A program made the position numbers and the translations under genes. This document shows positions 25,842 through 35,095 of a stretch of 64,000 bases of DNA, piece after piece. Source of the stretch: CADEDV01 sp964596345 (lineage in GTDB: Bacteria > Bacteroidota > Bacteroidia > Chitinophagales > Chitinophagaceae). The notes beneath the pieces are model-generated. The model was not told where the DNA came from. It was given only the letters and a program-made list of their open reading frames with translations, and ran no database searches. The stretch is from contig CAZQSZ010000006.1 in assembly GCA_964596345.1 (NCBI GenBank), positions 1-64,000 on the forward strand, in the 5' to 3' direction. Position 1 is the stretch's first letter. Each line of letters begins with the position of its first letter.

Positions 25842-25932
25842 ACTGCAAAAGTCCTGATTTTTTCATTCTGAACGAAAGAACTAATTTTCAGTTCATTTTT
25901 ACCCGCTAACAGCTTCATCTTAAAAGTCCATT

Positions 25933-27291
25933 ATGAAAAAAGTATTTTTTTACCTGCTGATCCCTGTTCTTATTTTTTCCTGCAAATCCAAAGAACAAAA
26001 ACCCGTTACTGCTGATACTGGATCAACAACAGTACACCCCGAATGGATCATGCAGGGCAATATCTACGAAGTGAACACCCGTCAATATACACCGGAAGGC
26101 ACTTTCAATGCCTTTGCCAAACATTTGGGCCGTTTAAAAGAAATGGGGGTGCAAACCCTCTGGTTCATGCCCATCAACCCCATCAGTAAAGTGGACCGCA
26201 AGGGAAGTTTGGGAAGTTATTATGCGGTGTCCGATTATACGGCCATTAACCCGGAATATGGTACGCTGGAAGATTGGAACCAATTAGTAAAAGCGATCCA
26301 TGAGAAAGGGATGAAAGTAATGATCGACTGGGTGCCCAACCATACCGGTGCTGATCATCCCTGGCTGACAACCCATCCTGGCTTTTTTGTGAAAGACAGT
26401 ACCGGCAAAGCCGCCACCATGTTCGACTGGACCGACACCCGCATCCTTGATTTTAAGAATACCGAAATGCAGGACAGCATGATCGCTGCCATGAAATACT
26501 GGGTCACCAATACCGGCATTGATGGTTACCGGGTGGATGTAGCCTGGAATGTGCCCGCTGAATTTTGGAAAAAATGTATCCCACAGCTAAAAGAACTGAA
26601 TAAAGAATTGTTCTTCTTAGCCGAAGGCGATAAACCCTATTTAATGACCAGTGGCTTCGATGCTTATTATCCCTGGGAGATGTTTCATATGATGGTGAAA
26701 GTAGCAGCAGGGCAAAGACCGGCATTCGCCCTGGACAGTATCAAAAACAGGTTTGATACTTTATACCCGAAGGAAGCGATACCTCTTTACTTTACCAGCA
26801 ACCATGATGAAAACAGCTGGAATAAATCCGACTACGGAACTTTTCCCGGGGCAGTGCATGCACCGTTCGCTGTATTCACGCAAACTATGGCAGGCAGCGT
26901 TCCCCTTGTTTATAGTGGCCAGGAAGAACCCTTGCTCCGCCCACTACAGTTCTTTGAAAGTGATTCTATCGTTTTTGAAAAATTTGAAAGAGCGAAATTC
27001 TATAAAACATTACTCACCCTTCGTACTAATAATGCGGCCCTTGCCGCAGATGCTGATTTCCGGAAAGTGAAAGCAGGGGATGACAAATCTGTATATGCCT
27101 ATGTAAGAGAGAAAGCCGGTAAAAAAATATTGGTGATCCTCAATCTCTCCGGGAAAGAACAAGCCATTACCATCATGGATAAAGATTTGCAGGGCAATCC
27201 TTACAACATATTCATGGGCACAAATGAACCATTAACAGAAAAAGAATGGAAAATGGAACCCTGGGGGTATGTGGTGTATGAGTACAAATGA
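25933..27291 (+). CDS. GH13 alpha-amylase-family lipoprotein
   Basis: A 452-aa periplasmic or surface lipoprotein (MKKVFFYLLIPVLIFSC, lipid Cys17). The TIM-barrel carries the GH13 conserved regions: DWVPNHTG near residue 135, GIDGYRVDVAW with the nucleophile Asp near 200, FFLAEGDKP with the acid/base Glu near 235, and FTSNHDENSW with the third Asp near 290. A short C-terminal beta domain follows. It probably cleaves alpha-glucans or maltodextrins. No SusC/SusD genes are nearby, so it is not part of a canonical polysaccharide utilisation locus here. Confidence 0.93.
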   Translation: MKKVFFYLLIPVLIFSCKSKEQKPVTADTGSTTVHPEWIMQGNIYEVNTRQYTPEGTFNAFAKHLGRLKEMGVQTLWFMPINPISKVDRKGSLGSYYAVSDYTAINPEYGTLEDWNQLVKAIHEKGMKVMIDWVPNHTGADHPWLTTHPGFFVKDSTGKAATMFDWTDTRILDFKNTEMQDSMIAAMKYWVTNTGIDGYRVDVAWNVPAEFWKKCIPQLKELNKELFFLAEGDKPYLMTSGFDAYYPWEMFHMMVKVAAGQRPAFALDSIKNRFDTLYPKEAIPLYFTSNHDENSWNKSDYGTFPGAVHAPFAVFTQTMAGSVPLVYSGQEEPLLRPLQFFESDSIVFEKFERAKFYKTLLTLRTNNAALAADADFRKVKAGDDKSVYAYVREKAGKKILVILNLSGKEQAITIMDKDLQGNPYNIFMGTNEPLTEKEWKMEPWGYVVYEYK

Positions 27292-27296
27292 TCAAT

Positions 27297-27656
27297 ATGA
27301 AAAAAATAATACTTCCTTTCCTGTTCATCCTGCTATCTAAAGTTGTACTTTCCCAGCAACCGGCTGATGGAACCTATACGTACGCTATTGTATTTGCAGA
27401 ATGGAATGACCGCACAACAAATGCCACCTGTACAGTTGTTATAAAAGGTGATTCGGTAAAAGTAATTCACAATGGTAGCGGCAGGCTTACCGGTCAAAAA
27501 GGAGAAATAATTGATTCCGGTATTATTATGAAGCACAAAAATGGGAAATGGATCATTGGTCATGATGTAAATGATAAGAATGCAAAACATATTGGAGATT
27601 GTACAGGGGGACCTCTGGTAATCAATTTTAAAAAGAAACAACTTCAACTCTGTTAA
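27297..27656 (+). CDS. Small secreted protein, unknown function
   Basis: A 119-aa protein with a signal peptide (MKKIILPFLFILLSKVVLSQ). The mature part begins QPADGTYTYAIVFAEWN and contains CTVVIKGDSVKVIHNGSG, suggesting a small beta-sandwich. A frame-compatible ATG at 27288 overlaps the GH13 stop codon (ATGA), so the two genes are translationally coupled whichever start is used. I prefer 27297 because it yields a standard signal peptide. No family recognised; it may be an accessory to the GH13 lipoprotein. Confidence 0.7.
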   Translation: MKKIILPFLFILLSKVVLSQQPADGTYTYAIVFAEWNDRTTNATCTVVIKGDSVKVIHNGSGRLTGQKGEIIDSGIIMKHKNGKWIIGHDVNDKNAKHIGDCTGGPLVINFKKKQLQLC

Positions 27657-27675
27657 GCGTTTAATCGCATAACTT

Positions 27676-28344
27676 ATGACAGCCACCATAGCCGGCGCAA
27701 CAGGTTTGATCGGCGGTTATCTTCTCGAAGAGCTACTGAACGATGACTATTTCGATACCGTGCGGATATTGACCCGGCGGCCATTGGATATCTCCCATCC
27801 CAAACTGGAAAAGAAGCTGGTTGATTTTGAAGATGCAGATTCCCTGCTGGTAGCATTGGCGGATACAGATGTCCTGTTTTGTGCAGTGGGTACAACACAG
27901 AAAAAAGTAAAAGGTGATAAAATAGCTTACCGGAAAGTGGATTATGATATCCCGGTTAACCTGGCCCGTTACTGTAAAATAGTTGGGTGCGAAAAATTCA
28001 TACTGGTGTCCTCCGTTGGCGCCAACAGTAAAAGCAATACTTTTTACCTGCGACTGAAAGGCGAAACAGAAGAAGCCGTGAAAGCAGTTGGGTTACAATC
28101 CCTGCATATCATGCAGCCCTCCCTGCTACTGGGCAACCGTAAAGAAGCAAGAACCGGGGAAAGAATTGGGCAGGTAGTGATGAAAGCTCTTTCCTTTTTA
28201 TTGCCGGAAAAATATAAGCCGGTGTATGGCAGGGATGTAGCGAAGGCGATGGTTACTGCTTCAAAAAATAACAGAACAGGTACAACGATTTGCAGCTACA
28301 AAGAAATAACGACCTTACTCTTATCGGGCCAGGAACAATATTGA
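27676..28344 (+). CDS. NAD(P)-binding oxidoreductase, HTATIP2/TIP30-like
   Basis: A 222-aa atypical (extended-like) SDR. The Rossmann motif is ATIAGATGLIGGYLLEELL (residues 3-21), a GxxGxxG. RILTRRPLD follows beta-2, suggesting NADPH; VLFCAVGTTQKKVKGDKIAY near 75 and FILVSSVGANSKSNTFYLR near 120 are typical of the TIP30 group. That group has YxxxK replaced by a Y-x2-K-type arrangement (FYLRLKGE). Substrate unknown. It follows the small secreted protein gene by 19 bases. Confidence 0.88.
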   Translation: MTATIAGATGLIGGYLLEELLNDDYFDTVRILTRRPLDISHPKLEKKLVDFEDADSLLVALADTDVLFCAVGTTQKKVKGDKIAYRKVDYDIPVNLARYCKIVGCEKFILVSSVGANSKSNTFYLRLKGETEEAVKAVGLQSLHIMQPSLLLGNRKEARTGERIGQVVMKALSFLLPEKYKPVYGRDVAKAMVTASKNNRTGTTICSYKEITTLLLSGQEQY

Positions 28345-28421
28345 TTATACTGCTTCGTTTTGTTTTTGGTTAAATATATTGCAGCCTTCCCTGTCAAACC
28401 AACTACCTCAAAACTGCCAGC

Positions 28422-28964
28422 ATGAAAAAGATACCAGCTTTTCTAATAATCAGCCTTTTATTGCTCAATCAGTTGAATGCACAAACCGAAAATAAGACCA
28501 GGTTTGGAATAAAAGGGGGATTAAACCATACTATCATCAATGGTATTGAAACAGATGGCGACAAGACTGGTTTTATTGGCACTTCCATTTACGGGGCGTT
28601 TTTCACCGATTTCAGAATCGGCACCACCACATTCTTTAATACAGAGTTATTATTCTCCTGGACGAACGACTGGCATTTTATTGAAATTCCTTTACATCTT
28701 CAACAAATGATAAACTCCCGGTTAGGAGTATTTGTAGGGCCGAAATTTGACTTTTCAGCTAACAAAATTGACAAACAAAAACAAGATAAATCCGGGGTCC
28801 TTGGTTTGTCTGTTGAGACCGGAGCTCAATATAACTTCAGCCCCCGTCTGTTTGCCGAAGGACGGTATTCAATTGGTTTGTCAAAGCAATTCCGGGATGA
28901 AGGATTTGACATCAATGAAGGGAGAAGAGATAATCTTCGTTTCGGCGTAGGATTCAGGTTCTAA
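28422..28964 (+). CDS. PorT-family outer-membrane beta-barrel protein
   Basis: A 180-aa exported barrel. Signal peptide residues 1-20 (ISLLLLNQLNAQ). The first strand FGIKGGLNHTIING is the PorT-like/OMP_b-brl_2 opening. IPLHLQQMINSRLGVFVGPKF in the middle and LRFGVGFRF at the end (terminal Phe for Bam recognition) complete the pattern. The family is widespread in Bacteroidota; PorT itself is a T9SS factor, but most small homologues have no known function. Confidence 0.82.
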   Translation: MKKIPAFLIISLLLLNQLNAQTENKTRFGIKGGLNHTIINGIETDGDKTGFIGTSIYGAFFTDFRIGTTTFFNTELLFSWTNDWHFIEIPLHLQQMINSRLGVFVGPKFDFSANKIDKQKQDKSGVLGLSVETGAQYNFSPRLFAEGRYSIGLSKQFRDEGFDINEGRRDNLRFGVGFRF

Positions 28965-28971
28965 ATTTAAC

Positions 28972-31422
28972 CTACACCCCATCCACATCCGGCACAACCG
29001 TCACCGCTGCAAATCTCTTTTCCTGGTGCAGGATGGCTACCTGGTCAAGTATATCTGCCTTGCATTGCAAAATGGTTTTGGTATCTCTCGGCAGTTTGAT
29101 CAGCAGTTCCATCAGGTATTGGTTGCGGATGCGGCTGATGACCGGTTCAGCAGGGCCAATAATATAGTCTCCGTATTTATTCTTTAAAGAATCTGCAAAT
29201 TGCTGGGCCGCCCGTTCCACTACTTCCCGGAATTTATGCTTGAAGGTCAGCTGTATCGTCCTGGAAAAAGGCGGGTAGGCAAAATGCTTGCGTTTATCAA
29301 TCTCATCTGCAAACATTTTCTTGTAATCATGCTGCTTCACATATTGCAATACCGGGTGAGACGGTTGTGTTGTCTGAACGACCACTTTCCCCGTCGCCTG
29401 CTTCCTCCCGGCACGGCCACTCACCTGCTCCATCAGCTGAAAAGCCCTTTCATTCACCCGGAAATCGGCAAAATGCAATAAACCATCTGCATCTAAAATC
29501 CCGACCAGGTCCACGTTGTCAAAATCCAATCCTTTCACCACCATCTGTGTGCCCACCAGTATATCAATTCTTTTCTGTTCAAATTGCTGGATCAAAACAT
29601 CATGTGCATTCTTTCCCCGCACGGTATCAATATCCATCCGGGCCACTTTGGATTCCGGGAAAATTTCCTGGAGTTGCTCCTCAATTTTTTCCGTACCAAA
29701 ATTCCGTTGCACAAATTGATGGCTGCCGCAGGCCATGCAGGTATGCACCGGGGGATACGTGGTGCCGCAGTAGTGGCAGAGTAATTTGTTAGTGATCTTA
29801 TGATAGGTCAGCGATACATCGCAGTACTTGCATTGCGGTATCCAGCCGCACACACTGCAAACCTGGTAGGGATCATACCCCCTCCTGTTCTGAAAAAGGA
29901 TCACCTGCCGGTTTCTTTCCAGCACTTCTTTGATAGCCTGCTGCAATTGGGGCGAAAGCATCACTTTCGACCGGTCTTTCTGCTCCACTTTTTTCGTATC
30001 AATGATATCAATTGGTGGTAATTGAAAATCTCCGTACCGCTGTGCCAGTTCCACTAACCCATATTTACCATTCACGGCATTGTAATAGCTCTCGATTGAA
30101 GGAGTGGCGCTGCCCAACACTACTTTTGCCTTGAACAAAGCAGCAAAATAGATAGCCGCATCACGGCCGTTATAACGAGGAGCAGGTTCCTGTTGTTTGA
30201 AAGAAGTATCATGCTCCTCATCACAGATGACCAGGCCGAGATCCTGGTAGGGAAGAAACACAGATGAACGGGCTCCGAGGATCACTTTTAACTCACCCGT
30301 TTTTACTTTATGCCAAATCTCCACCCTTTCATTTTGAGAAAATTTAGAATGATATATCCCGATATAACCCCCGAAATGCTTTTGCAAACGCCGGATGACC
30401 TGGGAGGTCAAAGCGATCTCCGGCAACATATACAAAACCTGTTTACCTTTCCTCACCTGTTCTTCGATCAGCTTGATATAGAGCTGCGTTTTACCACTGG
30501 AAGTAACACCATGTAATAAGCAAACAGATTTATTTTCCAACTGCTCCTGCACCTGTGCCAATGCTTTTTGCTGATCAGCTGATAATTCAAAATCGATCTT
30601 TACATCTTTGGGTAAATACTGAAGGCGGTCCACCACCCTTTTTTCTGTCCAGAGTATTTTTTTATCTACCAAACCTTTTAACTGTGCATCAGTAGCTCCT
30701 GATTTTTTTAATAGCCCGGGCTTTGTCACTTCTCCTTCCGTTTTGGTTAAATGCAGGTAACTGAGCAGGAGTTCCATTTGCTTTTCCGCCCGTTGCAGTT
30801 TCTTATCCTCGTTTAGTAATTTCTCCAGTTCTTCTTCATTATCATATTGCGGGTTCAGCAATACATAGGTTTCTTTCTTCGCCGTATAGGTTTGTTTCAA
30901 CGCCTCCCATACAAAACACACTTTTTTATTGATCAGCGAATTGATGACAGGGTACACATGAGATGAATCCAGCAATTGCTGCACTTCAGTCAGTTTCAGT
31001 TCTTTTTTAATCAATAAGGCTTCTCCAACCAGGTATTCATCATGATCTAGTGCTGAAAAATCATCTCCATACTCTTCATTATATACAAGAATAGTTTCGC
31101 TGGATAGTTTGAAATGAGCAGGCAAAGCAGCTGCCATCACTTCTCCTTCGCTGCACATATAGTACCCGGCGATCCATTCCCATAATTTCAACTGCTCTTC
31201 GTAAACCACCGGCTCCACATCCAGCACATTCAGGATATCTTTTGTTTCGAAGAAATAAGGTTTATCGGTATGCAACCGTTTAATGATACCGGCATAGCGT
31301 TTATTCTTTCCCAGGTTCACTTCCACCCGGCAGCCCACCTTTGCTGTTTCCTGTAATGATGCAGGAACAGACCAGGTATAGTTTTTGGGTAATGCTAATG
31401 GTATGATAATCTCAGCGTACAA
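28972..31422 (-). CDS. priA: Primosomal protein N' (replication restart helicase)
   Basis: An 816-aa 3'-5' helicase that reloads the replisome at collapsed forks. The N-terminal DNA-binding domain starts AEIIIPLALPKNYTW. Walker A is LLHGVTSSGKTQLY near residue 300, the DEEH box VICDEEHDTSFKQ near 400, and LGSATPSIESYY follows. Two zinc-binding clusters are present (CSVCGWIPQCKYC and CHYCGTTYPPVHTCMACG). Helicase motifs V/VI are LVGTQMVVKGLDFDNV and QVSGRAGR. The first codon is TTG at 31422. It is the last gene of a DUF4258-plsC-priA group. Confidence 0.97.
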   Translation of the reverse strand: MYAEIIIPLALPKNYTWSVPASLQETAKVGCRVEVNLGKNKRYAGIIKRLHTDKPYFFETKDILNVLDVEPVVYEEQLKLWEWIAGYYMCSEGEVMAAALPAHFKLSSETILVYNEEYGDDFSALDHDEYLVGEALLIKKELKLTEVQQLLDSSHVYPVINSLINKKVCFVWEALKQTYTAKKETYVLLNPQYDNEEELEKLLNEDKKLQRAEKQMELLLSYLHLTKTEGEVTKPGLLKKSGATDAQLKGLVDKKILWTEKRVVDRLQYLPKDVKIDFELSADQQKALAQVQEQLENKSVCLLHGVTSSGKTQLYIKLIEEQVRKGKQVLYMLPEIALTSQVIRRLQKHFGGYIGIYHSKFSQNERVEIWHKVKTGELKVILGARSSVFLPYQDLGLVICDEEHDTSFKQQEPAPRYNGRDAAIYFAALFKAKVVLGSATPSIESYYNAVNGKYGLVELAQRYGDFQLPPIDIIDTKKVEQKDRSKVMLSPQLQQAIKEVLERNRQVILFQNRRGYDPYQVCSVCGWIPQCKYCDVSLTYHKITNKLLCHYCGTTYPPVHTCMACGSHQFVQRNFGTEKIEEQLQEIFPESKVARMDIDTVRGKNAHDVLIQQFEQKRIDILVGTQMVVKGLDFDNVDLVGILDADGLLHFADFRVNERAFQLMEQVSGRAGRKQATGKVVVQTTQPSHPVLQYVKQHDYKKMFADEIDKRKHFAYPPFSRTIQLTFKHKFREVVERAAQQFADSLKNKYGDYIIGPAEPVISRIRNQYLMELLIKLPRDTKTILQCKADILDQVAILHQEKRFAAVTVVPDVDGV

Positions 31423-31461
31423 TAATGTCAGTTTAAAAGTTCAATTTACTCAAAACGGAAA

Positions 31462-32223
31462 CTATTTTTTCCTCCAGCCTCCGTTATACTCTCTCATTTT
31501 CCGGCTCATCAGGTTAAAAACCTGTTCTTTTAAAACCCCTATCTCACCTGTTGTTAACCCCTTCACAGGTATTTCTTCCAGGTACAATACACGGCTGCGG
31601 CCCGGATTCATATGCAACAGGCTTTCATAAGGCATCCGGTAATAAGCGTCTAAAAAAAGTACCGGCTTGATGGGAGTTTGTGTTTCCACCGCCACCCGGA
31701 AAGCCCCATCATAAAATTCTTTGATGGGCTCCATAGTCATATTAAATGTTCCTTCCGGGAAAACCATCACCGAAATACCCTTATTGATCAGCGATTTTAA
31801 AACCCGCACACTATTGGCCCGGTTGGCAGCACTGCTGCGGTCCACCGTCACGATTGCATTGCGATAGATAAAACCGAATACCGGCACTTTACTCATTTCC
31901 ACTTTCCCCAGCGGCCGGAATGGTTTTCTGAGTGCTTTGACAAGAATTGCTGCATCCAGGTAAGAGATATGGTTGCTGACAAAAATGTAAGATTTTGTAT
32001 GGTCATGCGGTGCTTCGTATATTTTCTGATGCCGGATAAAGATCAGGAAGAACCAGATATCAGCCCAGAGCATGCAAAGCCCGATGACCATATTGCCCCC
32101 TTTGATACGGCCAAAAAAACTGGCAATGATCACAAAGGGAAAGATGAGCAGCATCACTGCAACAAAAGTGATGAAGGCATAGATGCTGTATATCCATTGT
32201 AAAGGCCGCCGTAAGGACTTCAT
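31462..32223 (-). CDS. plsC: 1-acyl-sn-glycerol-3-phosphate acyltransferase
   Basis: A 253-aa membrane acyltransferase of the PlsC family, adding the second acyl chain to make phosphatidic acid. An N-terminal hydrophobic helix (residues ~13-38) precedes the catalytic motif VSNHISYLDAA (H-x4-D) near 85. TVDRSSAANRA near 130 is motif II. VMVFPEGTFNMT near 155 is motif III (FPEGT), and a P-rich motif IV follows (TPIKPVLF). The start codon overlaps the stop of the DUF4258 gene (ATGA), so translation is coupled. Exact acceptor (lysophosphatidate or another lipid) is not fixed by sequence. Confidence 0.9.
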   Translation of the reverse strand: MKSLRRPLQWIYSIYAFITFVAVMLLIFPFVIIASFFGRIKGGNMVIGLCMLWADIWFFLIFIRHQKIYEAPHDHTKSYIFVSNHISYLDAAILVKALRKPFRPLGKVEMSKVPVFGFIYRNAIVTVDRSSAANRANSVRVLKSLINKGISVMVFPEGTFNMTMEPIKEFYDGAFRVAVETQTPIKPVLFLDAYYRMPYESLLHMNPGRSRVLYLEEIPVKGLTTGEIGVLKEQVFNLMSRKMREYNGGWRKK

Positions 32224-32699
32224 CAGTTGCGGTTTTTGTATTTATCATCATCACCGGGGCAGTCGCAGGCCCAATCCGTATCGAGGTCAATTACCGTAAC
32301 CACCGTTGTAGCGGCATTGCATTGTGCATACACGATCCTTACCCGTTGATCATCTTTGGTAATCCCTTCCACCGCATAGCGGGGACATCTTGCATTCTTC
32401 AAATCGCTTTTATTATAATTGATTTTACCTTCCTGCATGATCTCTTCCACTTCCGCCTGTGAAATTCGACGGCATTGCATCCTGCATTTTGCATGGTTAC
32501 TGTATTCAAGGTAGGAAATGCGGCGGTCAAAGCCCTTGTCCCGATTCGTGGGGTTGCTGGCCGGGTCCCTGGGTTTCGTGGTAGTGGTTTTGGGTTTAGG
32601 TGTCGGCTCCTTTCCTCCCTGGTATAGCTTTATTACGATCACGGCAATCGCCAGGATGAGGATCAAAACATATGGTAACCACTTTTTATTCACTGCCAA
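32223..32699 (-). CDS. Membrane-anchored DUF4258 protein
   Basis: A 158-aa protein with one N-terminal membrane helix (residues ~9-26), a Thr/Pro-rich linker, then a DUF4258 domain. That domain shows YSNHAKCRMQCRRISQAEVEEIM and DDQRVRIVYAQCNAATTVVTVIDL; the Cys content is high. DUF4258 resembles the RelE/HigB-type toxin fold in some proteins, but no antitoxin gene is adjacent. The membrane anchor argues against a toxin role. The first codon is non-ATG: TTG at 32699, or GTG at 32693. Overlaps plsC by one base. Confidence 0.75.
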   Translation of the reverse strand: MAVNKKWLPYVLILILAIAVIVIKLYQGGKEPTPKPKTTTTKPRDPASNPTNRDKGFDRRISYLEYSNHAKCRMQCRRISQAEVEEIMQEGKINYNKSDLKNARCPRYAVEGITKDDQRVRIVYAQCNAATTVVTVIDLDTDWACDCPGDDDKYKNRN

Positions 32700-32785
32700 T
32701 AATTTCTACAAATTAAAAGTAAATCCATGATTACCACTTAACTGCTGCAGAAAACCTTCAAATACGCAAAATCTTGACACTTGCT

Positions 32786-32793
32786 TATCTTTG
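32786..32793 (+). promoter_or_regulatory. -7 promoter box of mtaB
   Basis: TATCTTTG matches TAnnTTTG exactly and ends only 8 bases before the start codon at 32802, so the transcript would have almost no leader. No TTG lies at the usual -33 distance. Confidence 0.45.
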
Positions 32794-32801
32794 CGGCCGC
32801 T

Positions 32802-34094
32802 ATGGCAGCATCTAAAACAATAGCTTTTCATACTCTTGGCTGCAAGCTCAATTTCTCTGAAACCTCCTCACTCTCCCGCATGCTGGAACAGGAAGGATTT
32901 GAGAAAAAAGAGTTTGATGACCTGGCCGACGTGTATGTGATCAATACCTGTTCGGTTACGGATAATGCTGATAAAGAATGCCGCCAGTTGGTACGCCGCA
33001 TCCAGCGAAAAGCCCCTGAAAGTTTTGTTGTGATCACCGGTTGCTACGCACAGTTAAAACCAAAAGAGATTTCATCTATTCCGGGTGTTGACCTTGTTCT
33101 GGGAGCTGCCGAAAAATTCAATATTGCCCGGCATATCCGGGAGCTGTCAAAGGGTGACCCGGCTAAGATCTGCAGTTGCGATATTGGCGAAGTATCCGGC
33201 TTTCATTCTTCCTGGTCGGTTAATGACCGTACCAGGACTTTTTTAAAGGTGCAGGACGGCTGTGATTATAATTGTTCTTTTTGCACCATCCCCATGGCAA
33301 GAGGGAAAAGCAGGAGCGATAGTATTGCAAACGTGATAAACAATGCTGAGGAACTGGCGGCCAACGGGGTAAAAGAAATTGTATTAACCGGTGTAAATCT
33401 CGGAGATTTTGGAAAAGGGCCGGATGGAGCCGGCACCACGATCAGCATCAGTGGCCGGGAAGAGAACTTCTTTGAACTGGTTAAAGCCTTGGATAAAGTA
33501 AAAGGTATTGAACGCTACCGAATCTCCTCGATTGAACCCAACCTGCTGACCAATGAGATTATCGAATTTGTGGCCAACAGTGATAAATTCATGCCCCATT
33601 TTCATATTCCCCTGCAGAGCGGCAGCAATACGGTATTGGCAGCCATGCGGAGAAGATACAAGAGAGAGCTATACGCAGACCGGGTGAAACTGATCAAAAC
33701 ACTGATGCCGCACTGTGCCATTGGCGTGGATGTGATCGTTGGCTTTCCCGAGGAAACAGATGCATATTTTAAAGAGACCTTTGATTTTCTTCATGCCCTG
33801 GATATTTCCTACCTCCATGTGTTCACCTATTCAGAAAGAGATCATACACATGCGTTGACCCTTGACCCTGTCGTTCCGATGCATACCCGGCACGAGAGAA
33901 ACAAGACGCTTCGTAATCTTTCTTATATGAAGATGCAATACTTCACCGGACAGCATGCCGGGCAAACCCGCAAGGTATTGTTTGAGCACCGGGATAAGAA
34001 TGGCATGATGGAAGGTTATACCGACAACTATATCCGCATCAGCACCCCGCACCGGGAAGAATGGGAGAATACCATTGTGGAATGGAAACTATAA
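32802..34094 (+). CDS. mtaB: tRNA t6A37 methylthiotransferase MtaB
   Basis: A 430-aa radical-SAM enzyme that adds a methylthio group to t6A at position 37 of ANN-decoding tRNAs. The N-terminal UPF0004 domain opens IAFHTLGCKLNFSETSSL. The second-cluster Cys residues are in INTCSVT and VITGCYAQ. The radical-SAM motif is VQDGCDYNCSFCTIPMARG (CxxxCxxC) near 150. A short TRAM-like tail ends the protein. The start at 32802 matches the usual MtaB N-terminus; an upstream TTG (32781) would lie in the -7 box and is rejected. Confidence 0.94.
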   Translation: MAASKTIAFHTLGCKLNFSETSSLSRMLEQEGFEKKEFDDLADVYVINTCSVTDNADKECRQLVRRIQRKAPESFVVITGCYAQLKPKEISSIPGVDLVLGAAEKFNIARHIRELSKGDPAKICSCDIGEVSGFHSSWSVNDRTRTFLKVQDGCDYNCSFCTIPMARGKSRSDSIANVINNAEELAANGVKEIVLTGVNLGDFGKGPDGAGTTISISGREENFFELVKALDKVKGIERYRISSIEPNLLTNEIIEFVANSDKFMPHFHIPLQSGSNTVLAAMRRRYKRELYADRVKLIKTLMPHCAIGVDVIVGFPEETDAYFKETFDFLHALDISYLHVFTYSERDHTHALTLDPVVPMHTRHERNKTLRNLSYMKMQYFTGQHAGQTRKVLFEHRDKNGMMEGYTDNYIRISTPHREEWENTIVEWKL

Positions 34095-34120
34095 AGGACA
34101 GGCTAATCAATTTCCCTTTA

Positions 34121-35095
34121 TTATTTTTTTTGTTTTTCCAGTTTCCTGAAATATCCCCGCAGCAGGAAATTATGTTTTAGTGCTTCCATATTCTGGTTAA
34201 ATCCATCCGTTCCCTTTTCAATATTGGATAAACTGTTATTGAGCTTTCTGACTAAAGCAGAATCTTTCAACAATGCATAAGCGGCTCCTTTACCGTTGTT
34301 GATATCTTCCTTTATACCGGCGGTCATCTCCGCCAGTTCATCCACCAGCCGGGTAGCCTGGTCACCTACTTGCCGGATTTTCAGCAACGCTTCATCCAGG
34401 TTATGGGCAATAGCCGTATCAGTCAGTATTGCCCCCAACGATCCCTTTCCATTCTTTACATCTGTAATAATGCCATGAAGATCCTTAACCATTTCATCTG
34501 CCCTTCCTGTAGCATGGCGGATACTCAGCACCGATGCCCGCAAGTTATCCGGAAGTTCTGTTTCGTTCAGTAATTTCCATATAGCTGCGCTGTTATTGAT
34601 CCGCAATACAGTTGCCTTTAATTCTTCAGAGATTACGGCAATATTCCTGTTGGTTTTATCCAGTGTCTCCAGCATCTCCTCTGTACTGACATTTTTTTTG
34701 GTAACCAGCAGATCGCCATCTTCTGCCAGGGCTGAACCATCTTTGGCAGAAGCGATATTGAGTATGCGGTTTCCCATCAATCCGTCAGTACTCATACTGA
34801 CAATATCATTCTTATGAATGTATTTCTCCATCTTCACATCAATCAGCATGGTTACTTCCACCAGCCTATCGTTCAGTATCCTGATCTTCTTCACCGTCCC
34901 CACCTGGATACCGGCATACCGTACATTATTTCCTGCCGTTAACCCCTGTACATTTTCAAATCTTGCTTTTAACGTATAGTTTTTACCAAAGAGATTATTG
35001 TCCCTGCCGATCATGTACAGTGAAAAGATCAGCAACAGCAGGCCGGCCAGGACAAAAATCCCCAGTTTCAGGTTATTAATTGGTCTCTTTGTCAT
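34121..35095 (-). CDS. mlaD: MCE-domain lipid-transport protein MlaD
   Basis: A 324-aa periplasmic subunit of a retrograde phospholipid ABC transporter. One N-terminal membrane helix (residues ~10-28, GIFVLAGLLLLIFSLYMIG) is followed by an MCE domain. The MCE domain contains FENVQGLTAGNNVRYAGIQVG (given in two parts: FENVQGL and VRYAGIQVGTVKKI) and YIHKNDIVSMSTDGLMGNR. Residues ~150-320 form a long helical region with GKGSLGAILTDTAIA-type repeats that likely build a tunnel across the periplasm. It overlaps mlaF by 4 bases. Confidence 0.94.
   Translation of the reverse strand: MTKRPINNLKLGIFVLAGLLLLIFSLYMIGRDNNLFGKNYTLKARFENVQGLTAGNNVRYAGIQVGTVKKIRILNDRLVEVTMLIDVKMEKYIHKNDIVSMSTDGLMGNRILNIASAKDGSALAEDGDLLVTKKNVSTEEMLETLDKTNRNIAVISEELKATVLRINNSAAIWKLLNETELPDNLRASVLSIRHATGRADEMVKDLHGIITDVKNGKGSLGAILTDTAIAHNLDEALLKIRQVGDQATRLVDELAEMTAGIKEDINNGKGAAYALLKDSALVRKLNNSLSNIEKGTDGFNQNMEALKHNFLLRGYFRKLEKQKK

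Noticed and set aside
25933..28964. Polysaccharide utilisation locus around the GH13 lipoprotein
   Set aside because: No SusC/SusD pair or regulator is present; the barrel protein downstream is PorT-like, not SusC.
32223..32699. DUF4258 gene as a toxin of a toxin-antitoxin pair
   Set aside because: It has a membrane anchor, no adjacent antitoxin gene, and overlaps plsC in a housekeeping group.
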